From NCBI GenBank assembly GCA_012744475.1, contig JAAYBV010000006.1, positions 39,977 through 103,976 on the forward strand: a DNA stretch of 64,000 bases, given 5' to 3'. Source of the DNA: Phycisphaerae bacterium (GTDB lineage Bacteria > Planctomycetota > Phycisphaerae > Sedimentisphaerales > Anaerobacaceae). Below the pieces are notes generated by a model, which worked only from the letters and a program-made list of their open reading frames with translations, ran no database searches and was not told where the DNA came from. Positions 26,083 through 33,993 of this stretch are shown here, piece by piece (position 1 is the first letter of the stretch; each line of letters starts with the position of its first letter). Both the position numbers and the translations under genes were made by a program.

Positions 26083-27030
26083 ATGGATACTGTGAATCGA
26101 AGAACGTTTCTGGCGGGCGCCGGTGCGGCGCTGGCCGGTGCGGTGATCCCCAACCAGGTGACCGGACAACCGTCGGCATCGAATGCCGACCACGGTGGGC
26201 GGGGCAATCCGATTGCCGTTGCGACGTATTCCTTCTGGCGGTTCAAAGACAACCAGAAGATGCCCATCGTCGAGTGCATCGACCATGCCGCCCGGATGGG
26301 ATTCGACGGCGTGGATATCCTGCTGATCCAGATGGACGACCAGAGCAAAGGCGCGCTCAACAAAATCAAACGTCACGCCCTGATCAACGGGCTGGACCTG
26401 TGCTGCATGTCCACGCACCAGGGCTTCGTCTCGCCCGACGAGGCAAGGCGTCAGAAGAACGTCGATCTAACGATCCAGCAGATCGAGATCGCCTATCAGC
26501 TCGGCGTGCCGATTGTCCGCATCAACACCGGGCGCTGGGGCACCAGCGGCAACTTCGACGAACTGATGGCCAATCGCGGCATCGAGCCGGTCCTGCCGGG
26601 ACACACGGAGGACGAGGGCTTCAAGTGGGTGATCGACGCGATTGAGAAGTGTCTGCCCAAGGCCGAGGAGTGCGGCGTGATCCTGGGGCTGGAGAACCAT
26701 TGGGGCCTCGCGCGGACGCCCGAGGGACTCCTGCGGATCGTCAATGAGATCGACTCGCCCTGGCTCCAGGTCCTGCTCGACACGGGCAACTTCCTCGAAG
26801 ACCCCTACGACAAGCTCGAAATGTGCGCCCCGAAGACGGTGTTCATGCAGGCCAAAACCTACTACGGAGGAGGCCTCTGGTACACGCTCGACCTCGACTA
26901 TCCTCGCATCGGGCGGATGATGCGAACGCATGGCTTCAAGGGCTACGTCTCGCTTGAATTCGAAGGCAACGAGGACTGGCAGACAGCCGTCCCCAAGGGT
27001 CTGAAGCTGCTGCGGGGTGCCTTCAGTTGA
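26083..27030 (+). CDS. Tat-exported sugar phosphate isomerase/epimerase-like TIM-barrel protein
   Basis: 315 residues. The N-terminus MDTVNRRTFLAGAGAALAG is a twin-arginine signal. The rest is an AP-endonuclease-2-type TIM barrel (xylose isomerase-like): VATYSFWRF, MGFDGVDIL, NGLDLCCMSTHQGF, VPIVRINTGRWG, GVILGLENHWG, LQVLLDTGNF and GYVSLEFEGNEDW, with Glu, Asp, His and Glu at metal-binding positions. Relatives act on sugars or sugar-derived keto compounds; export points to oligosaccharide products made outside the cytoplasm. AAGG at 26070-26073 is 9 bases from ATG 26083; ATG 26074 is directly behind it. Last gene of the run begun by the GH-A glycosidase. Confidence 0.8.
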   Translation: MDTVNRRTFLAGAGAALAGAVIPNQVTGQPSASNADHGGRGNPIAVATYSFWRFKDNQKMPIVECIDHAARMGFDGVDILLIQMDDQSKGALNKIKRHALINGLDLCCMSTHQGFVSPDEARRQKNVDLTIQQIEIAYQLGVPIVRINTGRWGTSGNFDELMANRGIEPVLPGHTEDEGFKWVIDAIEKCLPKAEECGVILGLENHWGLARTPEGLLRIVNEIDSPWLQVLLDTGNFLEDPYDKLEMCAPKTVFMQAKTYYGGGLWYTLDLDYPRIGRMMRTHGFKGYVSLEFEGNEDWQTAVPKGLKLLRGAFS

Positions 27031-27082
27031 CCGCGACCCTGCACTGCCGCACACCAGAGGGATGGAAATCGAAGCGTCCATG

Positions 27083-27091
27083 TGGTATGAT
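27083..27091 (+). promoter_or_regulatory. Extended -10 promoter for the protease-adhesin pair
   Basis: TGG followed by TATGAT, 70 bases ahead of the ATG at 27161. The surroundings (CATGTGGTATGAT) closely match the promoter at 4257 (CATGTGGTATAAT). Confidence 0.55.
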
Positions 27092-27160
27092 GACATATGA
27101 AGGCTTTCTGTATGCGCTGATCGAAATGGCTCCCGGCGGGATATGCGGTCGGAGGTGGCG

Positions 27161-28030
27161 ATGAGGCATCACGAAGCAGGTCGGACCATCCGGTTGCCAG
27201 GATTGCTCCTGTGCATCGTCCTTGCCCCTCTGCTGTTTATTCTGGGACATGCGGCAGCCCAGATTGCGCCGGCGGACTCGAATGCGGTCGCCTTCTCCTA
27301 TGGCTTCCTGGAACTGGACGATCCTCGTGTCGTTGCGGACGCCAACGGGGTCGCGATGCTGACGTTCGCCTGCTTCGGCGAGGACGACAACCTCCTCTGG
27401 ACACGGGGCTTTGCGAGCATCGACGCCTGGTGCACCTACGCCCGCAACGATCCGAATCTGTCGGCGCAGAAGACCGAGCAGACCGGCTGGGCGCTGTGCC
27501 TGGGCGACGAAGAGATCTTCTGGCCGCTCCAGGCGCTGCTGTATATCTGCCCGAGCGTTCGCGACACCGTGGCGGCCATCGAGAGCCGTCCGCTGGTTTA
27601 CGACCGGTTCGCCCGAGCGTACAAGTCCCCGCACATCGAATTTACGGACGGAGAGAACCTCTGCCAGCAGCCCTCGGCGACCGTGCTGTGGAACCCGACC
27701 ATCACCCGAGCCTACGGCGCGCCGGTCGCGTGGGACACGTTCCCGCCGCTGGTCGGTCTGGCCCACGAACTGGTCCATGCCCGCCAACGCGTGGTTGAGG
27801 ACAAGCAGATCTACGGCCCGGTGCTCCAGATCGACGCGATGAAGGACGAGAACCTCGCGCGGTACGCGTTCTATCGCAGGGTCCCGGGCAACGAGTCGCT
27901 CCGCCCGCGTCCGGGCAACAAAGGCTATTACCGCAACGGCGAGTTCGTCGCCTACTTCGAGGACGTGGAATGGTCCGAATGGTCCCCGAGCTTCGACCCG
28001 GTGCTCGACATCTTCGAGGACGAACCATGA
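27161..28030 (+). CDS. Exported HExxH metallopeptidase-like protein (M91-like)
   Basis: 289 residues with a signal peptide (LPGLLLCIVLAPLLFILGHAAAQ). A zincin motif HELVH (202-206) lies in GLAHELVHARQ, the form found in NleD-type (M91) proteins, preceded by ATVLWNPTITRAYG. The third zinc ligand cannot be named with confidence. Several cysteines (CTYARN, LCLGDEE, YICPS, LCQQP) could form disulfides outside the cytoplasm. GGAGG at 27151-27155 sits 5 bases before ATG 27161. The stop TGA overlaps the start of the GLUG adhesin gene (ATGA), so the two are made together; the protease may process or anchor that adhesin. Proteolytic activity itself is inferred. Confidence 0.65.
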   Translation: MRHHEAGRTIRLPGLLLCIVLAPLLFILGHAAAQIAPADSNAVAFSYGFLELDDPRVVADANGVAMLTFACFGEDDNLLWTRGFASIDAWCTYARNDPNLSAQKTEQTGWALCLGDEEIFWPLQALLYICPSVRDTVAAIESRPLVYDRFARAYKSPHIEFTDGENLCQQPSATVLWNPTITRAYGAPVAWDTFPPLVGLAHELVHARQRVVEDKQIYGPVLQIDAMKDENLARYAFYRRVPGNESLRPRPGNKGYYRNGEFVAYFEDVEWSEWSPSFDPVLDIFEDEP

Positions 28031-30285
28031 TGCGTGCGCGGGCGTTTCGGACATTCTGCTGCGGCGTGCTGCTGGTTGCGTGGTTCTCCTGGGGCGCGAA
28101 GGGCGCCGAGTTCGCCGGCGGGACGGGCGAGGCGGGCGATCCGTATCGCATCGCCACCGCCGAGCAGCTTGTCTCGATCGCCGACGACGCCGACCTGCTG
28201 AGCAAGCACTTCCTGCTCGTCGAGGATCTGGACCTCGATCCGAACCTGCCCGGCGGTTTCGGCCCGCCGGGATTCAGTGGAGCAGTGATCGCGCACGATG
28301 GGACCCCGAACGCCTCGCCCCATCCCGCCTTTGTCGGACGCTTCTATGGCGATGGTCACACGATCCGAAATCTGACAATCCGCACCGGGACGGGCCAGTA
28401 CCTGGGTTTGTTCGGCGCGGTCGGAGAGGGTGGACGCGTCTACGACCTTCATGTCGAGAACGTCTCGATCGAAGGGCCCGGACGCGCCGGCGCCCTGGCA
28501 GGCTCTAACAGGGGATCGCTTGTCAACTGTCACGCGACCGGCACGATTCGGTGTCCCGAGGAAAGCAACTGGGTCGGCGGCCTGGTCGGGGTCAACGAAG
28601 GGGGCATCGGCGGTTGCAGTGCGGCGGTGACGGTGACAGCGGGCGGCCGGTGTTTCCTGCTCGGCGGACTGGCGGGTCTGCATCGCGGCCGCATCGCCAA
28701 TTGCGGGGCGACCGGCGACATAGTTGTCGGACGCAATAGCTTTGACGTCGGCGGCCTGGTGGGCGGATGTCTCGGCGGGGCCGTCGAGAACAGCCATGCG
28801 ACCGGTTCCGTCATGGCTTCGGACGGGTGCTGGAGCCTCGGCGGGTTTGTCGGCAGCGCCGATTCGAATGCTTCGATTGTCTTCTGCTATGCCAGCGGCG
28901 GTGTGACGGCAGGCGCGGGCTGCCGCGATATGGGAGGATTCGTCGGGCGTCTCCAATGCGAGGCCAGCGACTGCTACGCAACCGGCGATGTCACCACTTT
29001 CAATGGCAGCCACAGCTTAGGTGGCCTGGCCGGCTCGCTGACCGGTGGGCTGGTTGTTGACAGCTATGCGATGGGCGCTGTCACGGGCGGCTCGGGCAGC
29101 CGCTCGCTCGGCGGGCTGATCGGGCGGGTCGGCACAGCCGGCGATGTCACGAACTGCTACGCGACCGGTCGTCTCCTGCGGAACGGCGCCGCTCACGACC
29201 GCGGAGGGCTGATCGGGACTATCGAGAGTGGCCGGCGTGTGCGCGTCACACGTTGTTTCTGGGACCGGCAGGAGAGCGGTGCTTCGCAGAGCGCCGCCGG
29301 AGTCGGCTTGACCACGGCGCAGATGCAGGACGTGGAGACCTTCCGAACGGCGCGATGGGATCTGGCAGGTGTGCGGTCGGACGGCACCGCCGACACGTGG
29401 CGGATGGCCGGCGAGGGCGGATATCCCCAACTGGCCGCCTTCGGCGATCCGAATGATCTGCACGCGCTCGAGGGTGCCGGCACTTCATACGAGCCCTACG
29501 AGATCGGCACCGTAGAGGACCTCGGCGCTGTCGGGCGGTATAGCCGCTACGCCTGGTACAAGCTCGTCGCCGATATCGACATGGCGGGGATCACTTGGGC
29601 ACGCCCGCCGATTCCTGTCCTGCGGGGATACTTCAACGGCAACGGGCATCGCATCGCGAACCTGACGGTTGAGGGCGAAACGGCCGGCGACCTGGGTTTG
29701 TTCGGACGCATCGAGAACGACGCGTGGGTCTACGATCTTGGTCTGGATAATGTGTCGGTTGTCGCCGAGGGCGATGTCACCAGCGTCGGCGGACTGGCGG
29801 GCACCAACGCCGGGATGATCATTGCTTGCTACGTGACGGGGTCCGTCGCGGCCGGTCCGGGCACCCTTGCGGCAGGCGGCATCGCCGGCTCGGATCGCGA
29901 GGGCGTCGTCGCCGACAGCTACGCGACCGCCGTCGTCTCCTGCCAGGCAGAGGATATTCGCATCGGCGGGCTGGTGGGCTTGAACTACGCCGGCATCGTC
30001 TCCGGGTGCTATGCGGCAGGCCATGTGACCGGCGCCAAAGGCAGTCGATACGCCGGACCGCTCGTGGGCAGGGACATGCAGTTCTCACTGACAGCCGACA
30101 GCTACTTCCCGTCTGCCGGCGGTCCCGGCGCGCCGGGAGGCAACGGCCTTGGCACGCCCCTGACCGACGAGCAGATGAAGCAGCAGGCCAGCTTCGTCGA
30201 CTGGGACTTCGCTAAGACCTGGACGATTTGCGAAGGCCAAACCTATCCCCGCCTGCTCTGGGAGCAGTTTCCCTGCGACCCCTGA
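28027..30285 (+). CDS. Exported adhesin-like protein with GLUG-motif repeats
   Basis: 752 residues with a signal peptide (TFCCGVLLVAWFSWGAKGAEF). Two similar blocks begin with YRIATAEQLVSI and YEIGTVEDLGAVG, each followed by GxGHxIxNLT. Many GLUG-type units follow, such as GGLVGVNEGGIGGCSA, GGLAGLHRGRIANC, GGLVGGCLGGAVENS and GGLVGLNYAGIVSGC, alternating with YATGxV strands. The repeats form a right-handed beta-helix common in adhesins and surface fibres. Block ends carry RCFWDRQESG and the TAQMQD/DEQMKQ plus W(D)-F-AK-TW signature typical of such proteins. Translationally coupled to the upstream protease by an ATGA overlap. Confidence 0.85.
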   Translation: MMRARAFRTFCCGVLLVAWFSWGAKGAEFAGGTGEAGDPYRIATAEQLVSIADDADLLSKHFLLVEDLDLDPNLPGGFGPPGFSGAVIAHDGTPNASPHPAFVGRFYGDGHTIRNLTIRTGTGQYLGLFGAVGEGGRVYDLHVENVSIEGPGRAGALAGSNRGSLVNCHATGTIRCPEESNWVGGLVGVNEGGIGGCSAAVTVTAGGRCFLLGGLAGLHRGRIANCGATGDIVVGRNSFDVGGLVGGCLGGAVENSHATGSVMASDGCWSLGGFVGSADSNASIVFCYASGGVTAGAGCRDMGGFVGRLQCEASDCYATGDVTTFNGSHSLGGLAGSLTGGLVVDSYAMGAVTGGSGSRSLGGLIGRVGTAGDVTNCYATGRLLRNGAAHDRGGLIGTIESGRRVRVTRCFWDRQESGASQSAAGVGLTTAQMQDVETFRTARWDLAGVRSDGTADTWRMAGEGGYPQLAAFGDPNDLHALEGAGTSYEPYEIGTVEDLGAVGRYSRYAWYKLVADIDMAGITWARPPIPVLRGYFNGNGHRIANLTVEGETAGDLGLFGRIENDAWVYDLGLDNVSVVAEGDVTSVGGLAGTNAGMIIACYVTGSVAAGPGTLAAGGIAGSDREGVVADSYATAVVSCQAEDIRIGGLVGLNYAGIVSGCYAAGHVTGAKGSRYAGPLVGRDMQFSLTADSYFPSAGGPGAPGGNGLGTPLTDEQMKQQASFVDWDFAKTWTICEGQTYPRLLWEQFPCDP

Positions 30286-30518
30286 CCTCGACCGAGCGGC
30301 AGCCGTAGAGTGTCCCGATCGTGATGCGCATCCAGACGGGCCAGTCCGTGCGTCTACGATGGCGTGGCGTCTGTGCGAATTGGTTGACAAGGGTGGTGAT
30401 CGTTGGTAGCTTCAATGGCGCGGACGCCGGGTGAGAAAGGTGCGGTGCCTCCGGCGGCAAGAGCCAGTGCGGCAGTCGAACAACCATCGACCAGAGCGAG
30501 AGAAAGGCAGGGCAGGTC

Positions 30519-30905
30519 ATGGACGAAACGCTCGTCTCCTCCAAACGCGGCATTTTCCTTCTCTCGATCGTCTACGGCGGTGTGTGCCTTCTGGCGGCGT
30601 GTTGTGGCGTGCTTTTGTCCTTCGCGGCCCAGCCGGGCGGCATCGGCCATTCGAACGCGTTCGTGGCGCCGCTGATGGGGCCCTGGAGCCAGACGCTGCC
30701 GCCCAATCCGCATCCTGTGAGCGTGTGGTCGCCTCAGTACGCCTTGTTTGCCCGATGCCTGACGGTGATCCTGGCGTTTGCCCTGGCCGGCTCGTACCTG
30801 GGCGTCAGTCGCTGGCTGCGGTGCACCGCGATCGCGCTGACGGTCCCGTCGCTGGTGATCTGGGTGCTGGCGGGCCTGATGAAAGTCGTTTTGGAACTGC
30901 ATTGA
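30519..30905 (+). CDS. Small three-helix membrane protein, unknown function
   Basis: 128 residues with three hydrophobic stretches (about 11-36, 74-97 and 101-125), and a polar loop GPWSQTLPPNPHPVSVWSP between the first two. GGCAGG precedes the ATG by a few bases. No family is recognised. It lies between the adhesin gene (233-base gap) and the regulatory-like-domain gene (29-base gap) and may be cotranscribed with the latter. The hydrophobic pattern and ribosome site support a real gene. Confidence 0.55.
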   Translation: MDETLVSSKRGIFLLSIVYGGVCLLAACCGVLLSFAAQPGGIGHSNAFVAPLMGPWSQTLPPNPHPVSVWSPQYALFARCLTVILAFALAGSYLGVSRWLRCTAIALTVPSLVIWVLAGLMKVVLELH

Positions 30906-30934
30906 CACCTCGACGTGTCAGGGGAGAGATTGCC

Positions 30935-31849
30935 ATGCGATCGCGTATCAGTTCGTATAGTGTCGCCATGTCAGAAGCCGGCGTCGTGTTTGTACTCAGC
31001 CTCTTGCTCGTCGCCGCCACATCGGGCCAGGAGGTACAACGCGGGACAGGCACGATCAAGGGCACGGTTGTGGACGCAACGCCGGACTGCTCGCCGGAGA
31101 AATGCGAGAAGCTCGCCAACTGCAAATCGCAGGAGGAGGCCACGCAGGTCCTCCGCGAGGTTCTCGGAGGGCAGCCGGCGTCAGGCGCGACGGTCACGGT
31201 CGCAAGCCGGGAAACCAAGCGAACCACCGTGACCGATCCCCACGGTCGGTACGCGTTCACAGGCTTGCCGACCGGACCCTACACCATCTACGCCGTGATG
31301 ATCGACTCTGAAGGCAAACCGAGGTGGTCGGCGCCGAGGGCGACGCAGTGCGACAAGACGGTTCCTCTGGTTCTGCACGGGGAGTTCATCACGGTTTCCG
31401 GCCGGATCGTCGATCCGAACGGCCGGCCTATTGTCGGAGCGAAGGTGACCGGAACGCTCGTCCCGATGTCCGAGGTGGGAGTCCCCGAAACGAGAGGAGC
31501 CGTCTCCGGCGCCAACGGCTTCTACGTGTTGACGGGATTCGAGCCGGTGAATCTCTACCGCGTTGCCGGCTACCTCAATGGGGGCAGTCTCGACGCCCCC
31601 GGCGCCCTGCAGACCCAGGTCGAAATCCGCGTTCAGGCCGAAGGCTTCCGCCAGGACCCAGCGAATGTGCCGCGCGTCCCGCTCATAGCCGAGACACAAC
31701 TGGTGCCGGGCCTGCGCCTCTGGAAGGCCCTCGCCCAACATGCCGCGACGATGGGCGACGCCGAACGTTGGAACGAGCCCCAGGAGTGTCCGCTGCCCGC
31801 CAGCCGGGGAAATACGATCACCGGAATCGACATCGTCTTGAACCTTTGA
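30935..31849 (+). CDS. Exported protein with carboxypeptidase-regulatory-like domains
   Basis: 304 residues with a signal peptide (AGVVFVLSLLLVAATSGQ). Two Ig-like carboxypeptidase-regulatory-type domains: GTIKGTVVDATP to ATVTVASRETKRTTVTDPHG and YAFTGLPTGPYTIYAV (about 40-135), then VSGRIVDPNGRPIVGAKVTG to GFYVLTGF (about 150-225). A short Cys-containing segment (CSPEKCEKLANC) interrupts the first. Such domains serve as stalks or binding modules. GGGGAGA 8 bases before ATG 30935 supports this start; the open frame extends farther upstream without a start of equal quality. Confidence 0.7.
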   Translation: MRSRISSYSVAMSEAGVVFVLSLLLVAATSGQEVQRGTGTIKGTVVDATPDCSPEKCEKLANCKSQEEATQVLREVLGGQPASGATVTVASRETKRTTVTDPHGRYAFTGLPTGPYTIYAVMIDSEGKPRWSAPRATQCDKTVPLVLHGEFITVSGRIVDPNGRPIVGAKVTGTLVPMSEVGVPETRGAVSGANGFYVLTGFEPVNLYRVAGYLNGGSLDAPGALQTQVEIRVQAEGFRQDPANVPRVPLIAETQLVPGLRLWKALAQHAATMGDAERWNEPQECPLPASRGNTITGIDIVLNL

Positions 31850-31963
31850 GTCGAGGCATCCCCTACCCTCTGCCGATAAGCTGTTCGCGAAGACTCCAGA
31901 GAATGGCCTGTAGGTCCTGTCGGTCGTACGGGTCCTATGCCCTTACGGGCAGACTGCGAACCG

Positions 31964-32689
31964 CTACGGCACGACCGGGGCGGTGTTCTCGGGGCCTGTG
32001 ATTCCAGGCGGCAATTCGAGAATGTAGATGTTGCGAAAGTGGATCTCAGCGCCCTCGGACTCCAGGCAGAGATAGCCCTTCCTGACGGAAGAATTTCGGA
32101 TGCTGTTGACGAACCTGCCGTTGACCGCCAGCTTGACTGTGCCATCGACGCAGACAACGTCGTAGACGTTCCACTCGCCCTTGCCCTTGCAGCGGTTTTC
32201 GAGGGACTTGCTCCGGCTGCCGCGCGGGTTGTCGGGCGTGGCTTCCAGCCCGCCGGCGCCGAACAGCTCGCCGTGGACGTAGGCGATGGGCGGCAGTGAG
32301 CCGTCCGGTCGCTTGTGCTGGTTAACCCAGTCAAGCTCGAGCATCTGGACTTCCATGCCCTTGGGAAGCTGCTGGCCTTCGGGGACGGTTCCCTCGCTCC
32401 AGACGAAGACGCCGGAGTTGCCGCCCGCCTCCATATGACGCCATTCAATGTGCAGGAGGAAGTTCTCGTACTGCCGGTCGCTGCGCATCACGCCGATGGG
32501 ATGCCCGCTACAGACGATCATGCCGTCGCGAACGCTCCAGGTGTCCGGAGCGGTGTTGACGTTGACCCAGCCCGTCAGGTCGGTGCCGTTGAACAGCGGC
32601 CGAAACTGCGGCAGTTCCACGCCCTCGGCCCAGGCCACCGATTGCGTCATCGCCACTACGCACAGCAGAATCTTCACTTGCTTCTTCAT
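31964..32689 (-). CDS. Exported DUF1080 protein (3-keto-disaccharide hydrolase family)
   Basis: 241 residues with a signal peptide ([18 protein letters not shown]). The family pattern is clear: [77 protein letters not shown], and [18 protein letters not shown]. The concanavalin-like fold acts on 3-keto-glycosides produced by Gfo/Idh-type oxidoreductases. A Tat-exported Gfo/Idh protein lies 4 kb upstream on the same strand. GGAGA sits 7 bases before the ATG. Last gene of a minus-strand group that begins with the redox kinase fusion. Confidence 0.88.
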   Translation of the reverse strand: MKKQVKILLCVVAMTQSVAWAEGVELPQFRPLFNGTDLTGWVNVNTAPDTWSVRDGMIVCSGHPIGVMRSDRQYENFLLHIEWRHMEAGGNSGVFVWSEGTVPEGQQLPKGMEVQMLELDWVNQHKRPDGSLPPIAYVHGELFGAGGLEATPDNPRGSRSKSLENRCKGKGEWNVYDVVCVDGTVKLAVNGRFVNSIRNSSVRKGYLCLESEGAEIHFRNIYILELPPGITGPENTAPVVP

Positions 32690-32751
32690 GGTTCGGTCTC
32701 CATCGGTGTTTGCGGTTCTTGTTACTCCTGTTTGGTGCAGGCTGGAAGGAC

Positions 32752-33966
32752 TCATGGCCCGATCCGGCGTTCCATCATTGTGCGGATGCCCGCCAGGGGC
32801 AGGGCCGCGCTGGCCAAGTAGTTTGGAAGCTGGCGCCTTTGGCCGAGAATCCACTCGCAGGCGCCGCCGGACTGGAAGTCGCGGACCAGATCGATCACAG
32901 TCCGGTCGGCCAGGGCCGGATCGGCCAGATCGAGCGTGTAGACGAACCATCCGGCGGGCGTCGCCCAGTAGGCGCCGTTCTGGTACGTGTCGCGATCGCA
33001 GACCGCCTTCTCCCAGTAGACGCCGCCGGGCAGGTGGCGAATCTGGCCAGCTTGGACGATCTCGTTGTAGTGATCGCGGAAGTACCGCGCGACGGTCTGC
33101 GACTGCTCGGCGTCGGCGACGCGGAGATATACTGCAAAGGCCGAACCCCAGATGTCGTGCTCGCGGCAGCACACCGTCGCAGCGCGGAACAGGCCGACCT
33201 GTTCATCCCAGAAGACCCGGCGGACGCTCTGTGTCACGCGCTCGCCTTCCGCGCTCCAGCGTTTGGCGTCGGCATCGCGTCCGGCGGCTTCCAGCAGGTC
33301 GGAAAGCTGACGGCACGCTTGGACGTACAGCAGCGAGCAGAACAACATGTCTCCCTGTTTGCGAATCGTGTCGGTGAAGCCGTAAGGGCATCGCTCCTGC
33401 GGCTCGCCCGGGACGATGTGGACGAGGCCCGTGTCGGGAAGGCGCGGGACCGCGTTCATTGTCTTGACGAGCGGCTCGAGGATCTCTGCGAGGAGCTGCG
33501 CATCCTTGGTCTTTCGGTAGGTGTGCCAAGCGACGGCGACGGTGAATTGCGACCCGTCCGCCACGGGATGAACGCCCATGGAACCGAAGCCGGGCTTGTA
33601 GATCGGTGTGCCGTCGAACTTGATGCAGTCGACGCCGGCGCCGTCGGCGTCCAGGCTGCGCACGAAGAGCCGGCAGGCGTCGGTCAGCTCCTTGTCGGAA
33701 TAGGAATCGACGGACCCTTCCAGGGTGTACTCATAGTCGCGCAGCCAGAACGCCTCGTAGCCGATCCCCACCTGAGGCGGGAACGCCGCCGTGCCGTCGG
33801 CCATCGTGCGCATCGAGGCGCGGATGACACGATGCGCCTCCGTTTCAAGCCACTGGACCGCTTCGGACAGGGAAGCAGACGCACGGGCTTGACCCGCTGT
33901 CGCTTCCGTCTTAGCGATCAGGATCACGATCAAGATCAACAGAAGAACCACGCAACGTCGGAGCAT
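32752..33966 (-). CDS. Exported six-hairpin glycosidase-like protein
   Basis: 404 residues with a signal peptide ([21 protein letters not shown]). The body is an (alpha/alpha)6 barrel: [71 protein letters not shown] and CEWILGQ. The pattern resembles amylo-alpha-1,6-glucosidase/GH15-GH63-like proteins, but no family can be fixed, nor can the catalytic acids be named safely. Start 33966 is chosen since GAGAGG lies 7 bases upstream and the signal peptide is then compact; 33990 is an alternative. 27 bases downstream of the kinase-reductase fusion gene, hence likely in one operon with it and the DUF1080 gene. Confidence 0.7.
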   Translation of the reverse strand: MLRRCVVLLLILIVILIAKTEATAGQARASASLSEAVQWLETEAHRVIRASMRTMADGTAAFPPQVGIGYEAFWLRDYEYTLEGSVDSYSDKELTDACRLFVRSLDADGAGVDCIKFDGTPIYKPGFGSMGVHPVADGSQFTVAVAWHTYRKTKDAQLLAEILEPLVKTMNAVPRLPDTGLVHIVPGEPQERCPYGFTDTIRKQGDMLFCSLLYVQACRQLSDLLEAAGRDADAKRWSAEGERVTQSVRRVFWDEQVGLFRAATVCCREHDIWGSAFAVYLRVADAEQSQTVARYFRDHYNEIVQAGQIRHLPGGVYWEKAVCDRDTYQNGAYWATPAGWFVYTLDLADPALADRTVIDLVRDFQSGGACEWILGQRRQLPNYLASAALPLAGIRTMMERRIGP

Positions 33967-33993
33967 CGAACGGCCTCTCATTTCCGCCATCGG

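Noticed and set aside
25024..27030. Isomerase-like frame extended to 668 codons through the maturase gene
   Set aside because: The upstream part is an out-of-frame reading of the radical SAM gene; the Tat signal and ribosome site place the start at 26083.
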